Shown: positions 32,735-42,275, counted from the stretch's first letter. The stretch is 64,000 bases of DNA from Curtobacterium sp. MCLR17_032 (GCF_003234795.2 NZ_CP126268.1:2108001-2172000), one strand, 5' to 3'. Program-made: numbers and translations. Notes: generated from the sequence alone by a model not told the origin.

Positions 32735-33487
32735 ATGCGACCACATCAGTCTGCCATTGCTGCTTCCTGCTGGATCGCGGCGGCGGCGCTCTACCTGTTC
32801 GCCGAGGCCGTCAGCGCAAGCGCGTTCCCGGGGTACTCGTACGCGACGAACTACATCAGCGACCTCGGCGTGCCGGACACGGAGATGTTCCAGGGGCGCG
32901 CGATCGACTCGCCACTCCACCTGCTCATGAACACCGCCTTCGTGCTGCACGGCGTGCTGTTCGTCGTGGCCGCACTGGCCGCCCGGACCCTGGCGCCGGG
33001 GAGCTCGACGACGGGGCGACCAGCCGCGCGGCGGTGGTTCACCGTCCTGGCGGTGGCGCACGGCGTCGGCATCGTCCTGGTCGGGCTCTTCCACGGCAGC
33101 CAGGCCTCGGTCGAGAACGGTCTCGTGGTCCTGCACGTGCTGGGGGCCGCGGTGGCGATCACCGCGGGCAACACCGCGGCCGTCGTCGCCGGTGTCGCGC
33201 TGCTCCGGCACGCACCGGAGCAGCGCAGCCGTGGCGCCAGGTGGGTGGGCGTCCTGAGCGTCGCGCTCGGTGCGATCGGCCTGGTCGGTCTGGTGATGCT
33301 CGTGGTCGATCCGGCCTGGACCGCCGTCGACCTGCTGCCCGATGGGGTCTGGGAACGGGCCGCGGTGTACGCGATCCTCGCGTGGGAGCTCCTCGCCGGG
33401 GTCGCCGTGCTCAGCACCGCCGGCTCGCGCACAGACCGCGTGCACACCGGTACGAACGGTCGACTCGCTGAACGGTCGGCAGCGTGA
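32735..33487 (+). CDS. DUF998 membrane protein
   Basis: A 250-residue integral membrane protein with six predicted helices, matching the DUF998 pattern: YATNYISDLG after the first helix and HLLMNTAFVLHGVLF in the second. ATG at 32735 (MRPHQSAIAAS) is preferred to an upstream in-frame ATG because TAGATT lies 7 nt before it, in the middle of a TetR-type operator. The TetR gene follows in a GTGA overlap. The arrangement suggests an export or membrane-homeostasis role switched by the regulator, which is inference. Confidence 0.87.
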   Translation: MRPHQSAIAASCWIAAAALYLFAEAVSASAFPGYSYATNYISDLGVPDTEMFQGRAIDSPLHLLMNTAFVLHGVLFVVAALAARTLAPGSSTTGRPAARRWFTVLAVAHGVGIVLVGLFHGSQASVENGLVVLHVLGAAVAITAGNTAAVVAGVALLRHAPEQRSRGARWVGVLSVALGAIGLVGLVMLVVDPAWTAVDLLPDGVWERAAVYAILAWELLAGVAVLSTAGSRTDRVHTGTNGRLAERSAA

Positions 33488-34110
33488 CCGGCGGCGACCG
33501 GACCCCCACGCCCGGACCGGCCCCGACGTCGGCCCGGATCCGCCCGACCGCCGCCGAGATCGACGAAGCGGTCCTGGACGTCACCGCCGGGCTGCTCGCC
33601 CGCCGCGGGGTCCGTGACACGTCGGTGCAGGCCGTCGCGGACGCCACCGGGTACTCGAAGACCGGTCTGCTCGGACGGTTCCCGACGAAGGAGCGACTCG
33701 TCGCCGCCGCACTCGACCAGTGCGTCCGGCTCACCCGCGACGTGCACGAGCGGGTCGACGACGTCACCGCGCCCCGCGACCGAGACGCCGCAGCGGTGGC
33801 CGGCCTGGTCGACCTCGCACTGCGTCGCCGCGGATGGGCCGAACTCGTGCTGGCCTCGGTGCCGCCGGTCGCCGACGCGACCCTCGAACCGGCACTCGGG
33901 GACGTCTTCACCCTGGTGTCGGACCTGTTCCGGATCGACGCCGACACCGACCTGCCGCGTCGAGCCCGCGTCACCGGGATGCTCGGGGCACTCGTGGTCC
34001 TCGCGCTGACCCACGAGCGGGAGACGACCGCCGAGGTCGCCCGCCCGCTCGTCGTCACGGTGTGCTGGTCGACGCTCGGGCACGAGGGGGCCGTTCCCTC
34101 GGTTCCGTGA
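33484..34110 (+). CDS. TetR-family transcriptional regulator
   Basis: A 208-residue regulator with the TetR helix-turn-helix in TSVQAVADATGYSKTGLLGRFP (about residues 42-63). An 18-residue disordered Pro/Thr-rich N-terminus precedes it. It starts with GTG in a 4-bp overlap with the DUF998 gene, so the two are translated together. The inverted repeat at 32716-32734 in front of the operon is the likely autoregulatory target. Confidence 0.9.
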   Translation: MTGGDRTPTPGPAPTSARIRPTAAEIDEAVLDVTAGLLARRGVRDTSVQAVADATGYSKTGLLGRFPTKERLVAAALDQCVRLTRDVHERVDDVTAPRDRDAAAVAGLVDLALRRRGWAELVLASVPPVADATLEPALGDVFTLVSDLFRIDADTDLPRRARVTGMLGALVVLALTHERETTAEVARPLVVTVCWSTLGHEGAVPSVP

Positions 34111-34131
34111 CCCACCGACCGCGTCGGCCGT

Positions 34132-34668
34132 TCAGTCCCGAGGCAGCCCCAGCAGTGCCAGGACCTCGGCGGCCTCCTCGGCCGGGGTCCGGTCAGCGGC
34201 GACGGTGACGTGCACCTCGTCCGGCTGCGGTGGCTCGAGCGTCGCCAGCTGCGACTGCAGCAGCGAGGTCGGCATGAAGTGCCCGGATCGCGCGGACATC
34301 CGTTCCTCGAGGAGCGCGCGGTCGCCGGCGACGTGCACGAACACCACCCCGGAGGCCCGCAGCACGTCCCGGTAGGACCGCTTCAGTGCCGAGCAGGTCA
34401 CGACCCCGTTCGTCCCGGCCTGCAGGTGTCCACGGATCCACCCCGCGACGACGTCGAGCCACGGCCAGCGGTCCTCGTCGGTCAGGGGTGTGCCGGCGTG
34501 CATCTTGGCGACGTTCGCCTCGGGGTGCATGGCGTCCCCCTCGGCGAACGCCCACCCGAGCTGCTCGGCGACCATCGCGGCGACGGTGGACTTGCCGGAC
34601 CCGGAGACGCCCATCACCACGAGGACACGGGCGTCGACCGGTTCGCCGCCGGCGTGCGCGGTGCTCAT
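34132..34668 (-). CDS. gntK: Gluconokinase
   Basis: A 178-residue kinase that phosphorylates D-gluconate to 6-phosphogluconate for the pentose phosphate or Entner-Doudoroff route. Walker A is VVMGVSGSGKSTVA, then FAEGDAMHPEANVAKMHAG and PLTDEDRWPWL, the family hallmarks, with CSALKRSYRD and SARSGHFMP later. It starts in an ATGA overlap with the permease gene. Together with gntP and the divergent GntR regulator it forms a complete gluconate uptake module. Confidence 0.96.
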   Translation of the reverse strand: MSTAHAGGEPVDARVLVVMGVSGSGKSTVAAMVAEQLGWAFAEGDAMHPEANVAKMHAGTPLTDEDRWPWLDVVAGWIRGHLQAGTNGVVTCSALKRSYRDVLRASGVVFVHVAGDRALLEERMSARSGHFMPTSLLQSQLATLEPPQPDEVHVTVAADRTPAEEAAEVLALLGLPRD

Positions 34669-36173
34669 CGGATGAAGATCCCGGCGACCAGGACGCCGAC
34701 CAGCCCGGTGACCGAGATCAGGCACTCGAGCACCGTCCATGACTTGAACGTCTGCCCCACCGTCGTGCCCAGGTACCCCTTCACCAACCAGAACCCGGCG
34801 TCGTTGACGTGCGACAGGAACACCGACCCGGCACCGATCGCGAGCACGAGCAGCGAGGTCATCGGCGACGACAGGTCGTGCGCGATCGGGGCCATGATCC
34901 CGGCCGCCGTGACGGTCGCGACGGTGGCCGAGCCGGTGGCGACGCGGACGAGCGCGGCGACCACCCAGGCGACGAGGAGCACCGAGATGCCGGAGTCCTT
35001 CACCGCGTCCGCGATCACACCACCGATGCCCGTGTCGATGAGCACCTGCTTGAACCCACCACCGGCACCGACGATGAGCAGCACCCCGGCGACCGGCGGC
35101 AGCGCGCTCTCGAGCGACTTCGCGACCGCGGACCGGTCCATGCCGCCGCCGATCGCGAAGAACACCATCGCGTAGACGGTGGCGATGCCGATCGCGATCA
35201 TCGGCGTCCCGAGGAAGTCGAGCACGCCGACCCAGGCACCGCCTGCGTCGGGGGCAGTGGCCTCGCGCACCGCCTGCGCGAGCATGAGCACGACGGGCAG
35301 CAGGATGCCGACCAGCGCGACGGCGAACGACGGGCTCCGCGGCTCGCTGATCACCCGGGTGAAGTCGCTCTTGCCGTTGGGCAGGGAGGCGGTGTCCTGC
35401 GTGGCGGGGCCGCGGCGGGCCTCCCGGCCGGGGTGCGCGGGGTCCTCGCCACGGGAGCCGAAGATGTCCGGCACCGGGATGTCGACCCATCGCGCCGCGA
35501 AGCGGGCGAAGACCGGGCCGGCCAGGACGATGACGGGGATCGCGAGCACGATGCCGAACGCGAGCGTGGTGCCGAGGTCCGCACCGACCGTGGAGACCGC
35601 GACCAGCGGGCCGGGGTGCGGCGGGACGAATGCGTGCATGGTCGACAGGCCGGCGAGGGCAGGGATCGCGATCTTCATGATCGGGACGTCACTGCGCTTG
35701 GCGACCAGGACGATGATCGGGATGAGCAGGACCAGGCCCACCTCGAAGAACATCGGCAGGCCGATCAGCGCGCCGATCAGGGCCATCGTCCAGGGCAGCG
35801 CTGCGGCCGAGGACCGGCGCACCAGCGTGTCGACGACCCGGTCGGCGGCACCGGAGTCGACCAGCAGCTTGCCGAACATCGAGCCGAGGCCGACCAGGAT
35901 GCCGACGCTCGTCATGGTGACGCCGAAGCCGTCACCGAAGCTCGTGACCGCCTTCTCCGGGGCGAGACCGGCGCCGAGGCCGACCCCGAGGGCACCGATC
36001 GTCAGCGCGACGAAGGGGTGCACCTTGAGCCAGGTGATGAGGGCGATGATCACCACGATGCCGACGAGGGCGGCGATGACGAGCTGGGGGATCGTCCCGG
36101 ACGGGTCGACCGTCTCGGTCCCTGCGGCGAGCACGCGACTCGTGCTCGCGGCGGTGGTCGGGAGGTGAGGCAT
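34665..36173 (-). CDS. gntP: Gluconate:H+ symporter (GntP family)
   Basis: A 502-residue transporter with about 12-14 hydrophobic helices. GntP hallmarks include AFVPPHPGPLVAV, IVGAGGGFKQVLIDTGIG and SHVNDAGFWLVKGYLG. A hydrophilic loop of about 50 residues (SRGEDPAHPGREARRGPATQ) splits the protein in the middle. ATG at 36173 has a GGAAGGGG ribosome-binding site. It heads the gntP-gntK operon, divergent from gntR, with a perfect palindromic operator in the 218-bp gap. Confidence 0.95.
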   Translation of the reverse strand: MPHLPTTAASTSRVLAAGTETVDPSGTIPQLVIAALVGIVVIIALITWLKVHPFVALTIGALGVGLGAGLAPEKAVTSFGDGFGVTMTSVGILVGLGSMFGKLLVDSGAADRVVDTLVRRSSAAALPWTMALIGALIGLPMFFEVGLVLLIPIIVLVAKRSDVPIMKIAIPALAGLSTMHAFVPPHPGPLVAVSTVGADLGTTLAFGIVLAIPVIVLAGPVFARFAARWVDIPVPDIFGSRGEDPAHPGREARRGPATQDTASLPNGKSDFTRVISEPRSPSFAVALVGILLPVVLMLAQAVREATAPDAGGAWVGVLDFLGTPMIAIGIATVYAMVFFAIGGGMDRSAVAKSLESALPPVAGVLLIVGAGGGFKQVLIDTGIGGVIADAVKDSGISVLLVAWVVAALVRVATGSATVATVTAAGIMAPIAHDLSSPMTSLLVLAIGAGSVFLSHVNDAGFWLVKGYLGTTVGQTFKSWTVLECLISVTGLVGVLVAGIFIR

Positions 36174-36270
36174 CTGCGCCCCTTCCTGGCACAGCTCCTG
36201 CGCTGCTGCCGTCCTGCTGCTGGTGTCGGTCCGACCGGGGTGCTGATCCCACCCGCGATCACTCCTGCAA

Positions 36271-36290
36271 TAGTCTGATTAATCAGACTA
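36271..36290. promoter_or_regulatory. 20-bp perfect palindrome, GntR operator
   Basis: TAGTCTGATTAATCAGACTA is an exact palindrome in the gap between divergent gntP and gntR. Its AT-rich centre stands out from the GC-rich surroundings. TAGTCT at each end resembles a -10 hexamer on either strand, so bound regulator would mask promoter sequence. Confidence 0.85.
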
Positions 36291-36391
36291 CATCGTCGTC
36301 GTCCGCGCGCCACCCGGACCTGGGCGCAGTCTGCCGCTGCAATGGACACCGCGTCACACATCCGCGTGACCAGGACCGTCGAGGAGGAACG

Positions 36392-37090
36392 ATGCCGACA
36401 CCCGGCGGCCTGCACGCCCACGTGCTCGACACACTCGGTCAGCGCATCGTCGACGGCACCCTCGCCCCCGGCACGGTGCTGCGGCCCGACGACGTCGTCG
36501 ACGAGTTCGGCGTCTCGCGGTCGGTCGTCCGCGAGGCACTGCGCGTCCTGCAGTCGCTCGGCCTGGTCGAACCGCGGCAGCGCGTCGGCACGCAGGTGCA
36601 GCCGTCGACGCGGTGGGAGCTCCTGGCGCCGTCGGTGATCCGGTGGCGCGGGGCGTCCGGCGCCTACTTCACCCAGCAGCGCGAGCTGCTCGAGCTCCGC
36701 CTGGGCATCGAGCCGGTCGCCGCCTGGCTGACCGCCGACCACGGTGGCGCGGCGGCCGACGCCGTGCTGGCCGCGGCCGAGGACATGGTCGCCGCCGCGG
36801 CCGCCGGCGACGGACGCGCCTACCTCGACGCCGACGTCCGCTTCCACCGCGCCCTGCTCACCGGGTCCGGCAACACCGTCTTCGCCCACTTCGCGGGCAC
36901 CGTCGAGGCACTGCTCCGCACCCGCACGAGCGAGTCACGCGACACGATCACCGGGTGGACGGCCGAGGCAGCGGCCCGGCACGAGGCCGTCGGTCGGGCG
37001 GTCGTCGGCCGGGAGGCACGGGTCGCCTCCGACGCAGCCGCCGACCTGGTGCGCACCACGCGCGACGAGTTCGTCGCCGAGGCCGGCTGA
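36392..37090 (+). CDS. GntR/FadR-subfamily (FCD) regulator of gluconate use
   Basis: A 232-residue regulator with an N-terminal winged helix (VLRPDDVVDEFGVSRSVVREALRVLQSLGLVEPRQRVGTQ split over about 30-70) and a C-terminal FCD effector domain (about 90-225). The FCD metal or ligand positions include DVRFHRALL and a late RHEAVGRAV. ATG at 36392 has a GAGGAGGA ribosome-binding site. Position opposite gntP-gntK and the palindrome between them make gluconate or 6-phosphogluconate the likely effector. Confidence 0.92.
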   Translation: MPTPGGLHAHVLDTLGQRIVDGTLAPGTVLRPDDVVDEFGVSRSVVREALRVLQSLGLVEPRQRVGTQVQPSTRWELLAPSVIRWRGASGAYFTQQRELLELRLGIEPVAAWLTADHGGAAADAVLAAAEDMVAAAAAGDGRAYLDADVRFHRALLTGSGNTVFAHFAGTVEALLRTRTSESRDTITGWTAEAAARHEAVGRAVVGREARVASDAAADLVRTTRDEFVAEAG

Positions 37091-37110
37091 CCGCTGGCCA
37101 GCCGGTCTCG

Positions 37111-37719
37111 TCAGCGGCCGCCGAACAGCGGCTTACGGGTGGTCCGCAGCCGCAGCCGCATGGTGACCGTGCCGAGCCACCGGTCGTACTTGTAGCCGAC
37201 GCGCCCCATCCGCCCGACCTCCTCGAAGCCGAGTCGCTCGTGCAACCGGATCGAGGCGTCAGCGGACCGGTCGGCGATCACCGCGATCACCTCGCGCACC
37301 CCGACCGTCCGGCAGGCGTCGAGCAGCGCCTCCATCAGCGCCCGTCCGAGCCCCTTGCCGCCGGCCGCGGCACCGAGGTAGATCGAGTCCTCGACCACCC
37401 GGTTCGACCGGTCTCGGATGTTCCACGGCTCGACGAGGGCGTACCCGAGCACCTGGCCGGACGGGTTCTCCGCGACCAGGAACGGCAGCTTGCGGCGCTG
37501 GACCTCGTCGAACCGCTTCTTCCAGGCGGCGAAGGTGAACGCCGCCGCGTCGAAGGTCACCGACGAGTTCCGCACGTAGTGGGTGTGGATCTCGCGGACC
37601 TCGGGCAGGTCGGCAGCGGTGGCGGGACGGATCGCGTAGGCGAACCCCGACTCGACCGGCGCCGGGGCACGCAGGTGCCGCGGCAGGACCCGCCGCTGCT
37701 GGTATTCCTCCTCGAGCAC
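37111..37719 (-). CDS. GNAT acetyltransferase (phosphinothricin acetyltransferase-like)
   Basis: A 202-residue acetyltransferase. The N-terminal AIRPATAADLPEVREIHTHYV and VEDSIYLG resemble the Pat/PhnO branch, the acetyl-CoA pyrophosphate loop is GKGLGRALM, and LHERLGFEEVGRMGRVGYKYDRW is the usual C-terminal part. The family acetylates amino groups of phosphinothricin, methionine sulfoximine or similar small molecules. A 20-residue N-terminal extension precedes the fold. It lies downstream-facing to gntR and is followed by ung on the same strand side. Confidence 0.88.
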   Translation of the reverse strand: MLEEEYQQRRVLPRHLRAPAPVESGFAYAIRPATAADLPEVREIHTHYVRNSSVTFDAAAFTFAAWKKRFDEVQRRKLPFLVAENPSGQVLGYALVEPWNIRDRSNRVVEDSIYLGAAAGGKGLGRALMEALLDACRTVGVREVIAVIADRSADASIRLHERLGFEEVGRMGRVGYKYDRWLGTVTMRLRLRTTRKPLFGGR

Positions 37720-37742
37720 GACCCGAGCCTACGGGAGGCACG

Positions 37743-38429
37743 TCACACGTCGGTCGGCAGTGTCCAGTCGACGGGGTCCGCGCCCTGGGCGACGAGCAGG
37801 TCGTTGACGGCCGAGAACGGTCGGCTGCCGAAGAACCCGCGCGAGGCGCTGAGCGGGCTCGGGTGCGCCGACGCCACGACCGGGGTGTCGCCGAGGAGTG
37901 GGCGGACCGATGCGGCCTGCGCGCCCCAGAGCACCGCGACGAGCGGACGGTCGCGGGCGACGAGCGCCTCGACGGCGCGCTCGGTGACGGCTTCCCAGCC
38001 CTTGCCGCGGTGGCTTGCGGGTTCGCCGACGCCGACGGTGAGGACCCGGTTGAGCAGCAGCACGCCCTGCTCGGACCAGGCACGCAGGTCGCCGTGCGGG
38101 GGCGGCGTGACGCCGAGGTCGTCGTGGAGTTCGCGGTAGACGTTCTGCAGGCTGCGCGGCACCGGGCGGACGTGCGGGTCGACGGCGAAGGACAGCCCGA
38201 TCGGGTGCCCGGGCGTCGGGTAGGGGTCCTGTCCGACGACGAGCACCTTCACCCGGTCGAACGGGTCCTCGAAGGCGCGGAGCACGGCGGGACCGGCGGG
38301 CAGGTACGGTCGCCCGGCGTCGGTCTCGGCTCGGAGCCAGGCCCCGATCCGGTGGACGTCGTCCTCGACGGGCGCGAAGGCAGCCGCCCACCCCGGGTCG
38401 ACCAGGTCGGCGAGGGGCTTCGGCTGCAC
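37743..38429 (-). CDS. ung: Uracil-DNA glycosylase, family 1
   Basis: A 228-residue enzyme that removes uracil from DNA to start base-excision repair. The water-activating loop is [10 protein letters not shown] (Asp68), the middle has LLLNRVLTV for uracil recognition, and the minor-groove loop is [14 protein letters not shown]. Its length is typical for the family. It lies two bases after the S51-like gene stop, in a same-strand run reaching back to the phosphoribosyltransferase gene. Confidence 0.97.
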   Translation of the reverse strand: MQPKPLADLVDPGWAAAFAPVEDDVHRIGAWLRAETDAGRPYLPAGPAVLRAFEDPFDRVKVLVVGQDPYPTPGHPIGLSFAVDPHVRPVPRSLQNVYRELHDDLGVTPPPHGDLRAWSEQGVLLLNRVLTVGVGEPASHRGKGWEAVTERAVEALVARDRPLVAVLWGAQAASVRPLLGDTPVVASAHPSPLSASRGFFGSRPFSAVNDLLVAQGADPVDWTLPTDV

Positions 38430-38431
38430 GC

Positions 38432-39151
38432 TCAGGCGCCCATGGTGGCGACCGAGACGGACTCGTCGCCCGCCACCACCCGCCAGACGCTGCCGGTCCC
38501 CCGGACCTCGAGCGCGCCTTCGCCGACGACGAGGGTGGTGTCCTCGTCGATGGCCAGGCCTGCGGTGACGAACTCGGCCTCGGCCGCGGCGACGAGTCGG
38601 GCGAGGGTGCCGGCCTGGACCGCGTGGACGTCGATCGTCAGGTCGACGAGTCCCAGCCCCTCGCGGAGCTCGACCTCGTCGAGGCCCTCGGAGGCGGACT
38701 CGGGGCAGACCTCGACGCCACCGATGCGGAAGCCTCCGACCAGGGCGCGGTCCGCGGCGATCATCGCGCCGGCGGAGTAGCCGAGGTAGGGCAGCCCGTC
38801 GGAGACGAGCAGGCGGATCTGGTCGACCAGCGGGGCGACGGCGTCCAGGTAGTCGGGGGTCCGGCCACCGTTCACGACCAGGGCGTCGACGTCGCTGAGG
38901 ACCGTGGTGTCGAAGACCCCGCCCGCGGCGACCTCGGTGACCAGGACCTCGGCGGCACGGGACCCGCCGAGCACCTCGGCGATGTCGGCGGTCGAGGACG
39001 GCGAGGACCCGTCGGCGCCGGCGACGGAGAGCAGTGCGATGCGCGGCACGGTCCGCCCGACGGCGGCGGAGCGTGCGGTGGCCTCGGCGGTGAAGGCCGC
39101 GGCGGCGTCCGCGGCGACGAAGGGACCGCCGCCGACCAGGTGGATGCTCAC
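38432..39151 (-). CDS. Peptidase S51/cyanophycinase-like protein
   Basis: A 239-residue protein of the S51/class I glutamine amidotransferase-like fold. The nucleophile elbow is YLGYSAGAM, giving a serine as in peptidase E and cyanophycinase, preceded by [16 protein letters not shown] at 39151 overlaps the phosphoribosyltransferase stop (GTGA), so the two are coupled. Whether it cleaves Asp-Xaa dipeptides, as peptidase E does, or another substrate is not evident. Confidence 0.82.
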   Translation of the reverse strand: MSIHLVGGGPFVAADAAAAFTAEATARSAAVGRTVPRIALLSVAGADGSSPSSTADIAEVLGGSRAAEVLVTEVAAGGVFDTTVLSDVDALVVNGGRTPDYLDAVAPLVDQIRLLVSDGLPYLGYSAGAMIAADRALVGGFRIGGVEVCPESASEGLDEVELREGLGLVDLTIDVHAVQAGTLARLVAAAEAEFVTAGLAIDEDTTLVVGEGALEVRGTGSVWRVVAGDESVSVATMGA

Positions 39152-39678
39152 GATTCGGCCGTCACCGGGGCGAGGGCGCTCCACGGGAACGTGATCCAGC
39201 CGTCGACGCGACGCCAGACGTGGTCCGGCTCGAGGACGGTGCCGGGCTTGGAGTACAGGCACGCGCTGCGGACGTCGGCTCCGGCGGTGCGGATGATGTC
39301 GACGACCAGGGCCAGGGTGCGACCGGAGTCGGACACGTCGTCGACGACCAGGACCCGCTTGCCGGCGAGGCTCGGGGCGTCGAGGGCCGGTGCGAGGACG
39401 ACGGGCTCCTCCAGGCGCTGCTCGACGTCGGTGTAGAACTCGACGTTGATCGAGCCGCACTCCTTGGTGCCGAGGGCGTAGGCCACGGCTCCGGCGATGA
39501 TGAGCCCGCCGCGTGCGACGGCCACGACGACCTCGGGCTCGAAGCCGGCGGACAGGACGTCCTTCGCGAGCAACCGGGCGGCGTCGCCGAACTCGAGCCA
39601 GCCGAGCACCTCCGGTCCGCTCGTCACGGTCACGGTCGACGAGGCGGGAGACTCCGCGGGTTCGCTGCTGATCGGCAT
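39148..39678 (-). CDS. Phosphoribosyltransferase domain protein
   Basis: A 176-residue type I phosphoribosyltransferase. The PRPP-binding motif is [14 protein letters not shown], with [21 protein letters not shown] upstream. The hood region resembles xanthine/hypoxanthine-guanine enzymes (Gpt type); the exact base is not clear. ATG at 39678 has TACCGT (39690-39685) 6 nt upstream and is probably leaderless. It is followed by the S51-like gene and ung, perhaps a nucleotide-maintenance transcript. Confidence 0.88.
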   Translation of the reverse strand: MPISSEPAESPASSTVTVTSGPEVLGWLEFGDAARLLAKDVLSAGFEPEVVVAVARGGLIIAGAVAYALGTKECGSINVEFYTDVEQRLEEPVVLAPALDAPSLAGKRVLVVDDVSDSGRTLALVVDIIRTAGADVRSACLYSKPGTVLEPDHVWRRVDGWITFPWSALAPVTAES

Positions 39679-39791
39679 CCGCCCACGGTACCGGCAGGGA
39701 TGCTCCGCCCGCGACCCGCGATGCCCACCCGGGCGCTGCGCCACCCGCGTGCCGCGCCCCGGGCACCGCCGGCCCGGCGCGCTGTCGGTCG

Positions 39792-40568
39792 CTACGCCTT
39801 CGGGGTCAGCGGCCCGCGCGCGAGCTTGTGCTGCGCCGACTGCGCCACCGGTCGGACGGTCACCAGGTCCAGGTTGACGTGCGCCGGCAGTTCCACCGCG
39901 TGCACGATCGCCTCGGCCACGTCGTCGGCGACCAGCGGCGCCTCCACCCCGTCGTAGACCGCGGCTGCCGCGTCGCTGTCCCCGCCGAACCGCACGAGTG
40001 CGAACTCGTCGGTCTTCACCATGCCGGGGGCGATCTCGACGACACGGATCGGTTCGCCGTTGAGCTCGAGTCGGAGCACCCCGACCAGGGCGTGCTCGGC
40101 GTGCTTCGCGGCGACGTAGCCGCCGCCGTTCTCGTAGGCGACGAAGCCCGCGGTGCTCGTGACGGTGACCACGTCGGCACCACCGACCTCGGCCGCGCGT
40201 CGGCGGAGCGCCGGCAGGAGGGCCGCCGTGACGCGCTTCGTGCCGAGCACGTTGACCTCGAACATCGCCCGCCAGTCGTCGACGTCGCCGTGCTCGACCG
40301 AGGCCGACCCGAACGCTCCCCCGGCGTTGTTGACGAGCACGTCGACACCGCCGAGTTCGTCGATCCGTGCGGCGAGCGCCGTCACGTCGGCGTCGTCCGT
40401 GACGTCGACGACCAGGGTGTCCGCACCGGTCTCCGCGGCGAGCGCCTCGAGCCGGTCGGCGCGGCGGGCCACGGCGAGGACGTCCCAGCCGTGCTGGCGG
40501 AACAGGCGGACGGTGGCGGCGCCGATGCCCGAGCTGGCTCCGGTGACGACGGCTCGACGTGTGCTCAT
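39792..40568 (-). CDS. Short-chain dehydrogenase/reductase
   Basis: A 258-residue classical SDR. The cofactor site is VVTGASSGIGAATV, NNAG is in LVNNAGGAFG, and the catalytic set is Ser in TSTAGF plus Tyr-x-x-x-Lys in GGYVAAKHA. Mid-chain ARRADRLEAL suggests an NADP-type dinucleotide. The YdfG/serine-dehydrogenase-like branch is the closest group by eye. ATG at 40568 was chosen because the SDR fold begins there; an in-frame extension of 18 residues upstream is arginine-rich and unsupported. Confidence 0.93.
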   Translation of the reverse strand: MSTRRAVVTGASSGIGAATVRLFRQHGWDVLAVARRADRLEALAAETGADTLVVDVTDDADVTALAARIDELGGVDVLVNNAGGAFGSASVEHGDVDDWRAMFEVNVLGTKRVTAALLPALRRRAAEVGGADVVTVTSTAGFVAYENGGGYVAAKHAEHALVGVLRLELNGEPIRVVEIAPGMVKTDEFALVRFGGDSDAAAAVYDGVEAPLVADDVAEAIVHAVELPAHVNLDLVTVRPVAQSAQHKLARGPLTPKA

Positions 40569-40654
40569 GGTGCTCCTCGTGGGTGGGCGTCGGTGGCGGC
40601 GCGGAGGCAACGCTACCGACACGGGGGTGGCTGCCGGACGGTAACGTGCGGAGG

Positions 40655-41746
40655 ATGACGACGGACGCCGCGCCTCCCGCGCCCTCTGCCCCGGCCGGGG
40701 CGCTCGATCCGGGTCGGCTGAAGCGGCGCATCCCGATGTGGGACACGGCCAGGTTCCTGGCGGTGACGCTGGTGGTGATCGGGCACGCGATCCAGCGGCA
40801 GACGACGGGCAGCGAGCACGCCCTGGCGCTGTACACGTTCATCTACGCGTTCCACATGCCGGCGTTCGGGGTGATCAGCGGGTACTTCTCGTCGGCGGAC
40901 ACCCCGACGGCGAAGCGGATGCGGCGGACGTTCACGGACATCGTGGTGCCGTACATCATCATGCAGACGATCTGGACCGTGGTGCAGGCGGTGGTGGAGG
41001 GCGGCAAGGAGTTCAACCCGACGAAGCCGACGTGGACGCTGTGGTTCCTGTTGGCGCTGGGGATCTTCCGGCTGATCCTGCCCTACCTGGTGCAGCTGCG
41101 GTGGCCGCTGGTCTGGGCGGTGGTCCTGAGCATCGGTGTGGGCTACTTCGACAACGTGGACTCGACGCTGTCCCTGGGTCGGGCGATCAGCCTGTTGCCG
41201 TTCTTCCTGCTCGGCTGGCAGGTGAAGCAGTGGGGGCTGTTCGACCGCTGGTACGAGGCGTCTCGTCGCACGGTGGTGCGGGTGCGGGTCGCTGCCGGTG
41301 CGGTCTTCGCGGGGTGGGCGGTGTCGTGTGCGCTGTGGATCCCGCAGTTCAAGGAGTTCGACCTGCACCACTGGTTCTTCTACGACGACTCGTACTCGGG
41401 CCTCGGTGAGGACGCCTGGTGGGCCGGAGCGGTCCGGTTCGGCCTGATGCTGCTGGCGACGCTGCTGACGGCGTCGTTCCTGGTGCTGGTCCCCCGACGG
41501 AACGTCTGGCTGACGCAGTTCGGCGCGGCGACGATGTACGTGTACCTGCTGCACACGTTCCTGCTCTACCCGATCCGCGAGTCCGGCGTGCTGGCGGGTG
41601 AGCACTCGGCGTGGCCGTTCGTGCTGCTGATGGTGCTGGTGGCGTGCGCGGTGAGCCTGTTCCTGGCGCAGCCGTTCGTGCGGCGCGGGATGCGGTGGTT
41701 GCTCGAGCCGAAGGTCGACTGGCTGTTCCGCCGCGATCCGGCCTAG
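40655..41746 (+). CDS. Acyltransferase-3 family membrane protein
   Basis: A 363-residue integral membrane protein with about ten helices. The N-terminal WDTARFLAVTLVVIGHAIQ carries the conserved Arg and His of acyltransferase-3 enzymes, and YAFHMPAFGVISGYF is the second hallmark. Such proteins O-acylate cell-wall polymers, exopolysaccharides or lipids. TAACGT (40642-40647) lies 7 nt before ATG 40655, so it is probably leaderless. It is divergent from the SDR gene. Confidence 0.9.
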   Translation: MTTDAAPPAPSAPAGALDPGRLKRRIPMWDTARFLAVTLVVIGHAIQRQTTGSEHALALYTFIYAFHMPAFGVISGYFSSADTPTAKRMRRTFTDIVVPYIIMQTIWTVVQAVVEGGKEFNPTKPTWTLWFLLALGIFRLILPYLVQLRWPLVWAVVLSIGVGYFDNVDSTLSLGRAISLLPFFLLGWQVKQWGLFDRWYEASRRTVVRVRVAAGAVFAGWAVSCALWIPQFKEFDLHHWFFYDDSYSGLGEDAWWAGAVRFGLMLLATLLTASFLVLVPRRNVWLTQFGAATMYVYLLHTFLLYPIRESGVLAGEHSAWPFVLLMVLVACAVSLFLAQPFVRRGMRWLLEPKVDWLFRRDPA

Positions 41747-41774
41747 TCGCGCCGGGTACTGGTCGCGCCGGGTC

Positions 41775-42068
41775 CTAGTCGCGGCCGAGTCGGCGGAGTT
41801 CGTTGACGACTTCGTCGAGGAAGTCGTCGACCTGGTCCTGGTCGTAGCCTTCGCGCCACTTGGTCGCCCGGAAGCGGGCACTCTTCACGTCTGCTGCGCG
41901 GAGGGGCTTGGCGGTCGCCAGGGGGCCGGTCGTCGGGACCGGGCTGCCCTCGACCACGGTCAGGGTCACCTGGATCCGTGCGAGCAGGTCGTCGACCTCC
42001 TGCTGGTCGTACCCGTTCCGGAACTTCGTCGGCATGAACCGCTTGTCCGCCACGTCCTGTGCGCGCAT
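41775..42068 (-). CDS. DivIVA-domain repeat protein
   Basis: A 97-residue protein made of two DivIVA-type N-terminal modules: DVADKRFMPTKFRNGYDQ with EVDDLL (about 5-30) and DVKSARFRATKWREGYDQ with QVDDFLDEV (about 61-88). Full-length DivIVA/Wag31 adds a long coiled coil, which is absent here. Such short proteins are frequent in actinobacteria and may interact with the polar growth or division machinery. It converges on the acyltransferase gene. Confidence 0.85.
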   Translation of the reverse strand: MRAQDVADKRFMPTKFRNGYDQQEVDDLLARIQVTLTVVEGSPVPTTGPLATAKPLRAADVKSARFRATKWREGYDQDQVDDFLDEVVNELRRLGRD

Positions 42069-42275
42069 GTCGTCCCCCTCGGTCGGCGTCGGTGCCCCTC
42101 GATCCTGGCACGGGTCGGTCGTCGTCGCGTTACGTCTGACGACGCTCGCGCTGGTGCCCGCCCGGCCGTCTGCGTACCGTGACGGTCGACGCACAGGTGC
42201 GGCGGTCCTCCCGGCCGGCGCGCTTGTCGATGCACGTGTCGACCCGACGAGCACGGTGACGGACAGGAGATCCTG

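Noticed and set aside
42069..42275. S-adenosylmethionine riboswitch before metY
   Set aside because: The leader lacks the conserved core sequences of SAM riboswitch classes that I can recognise by eye.
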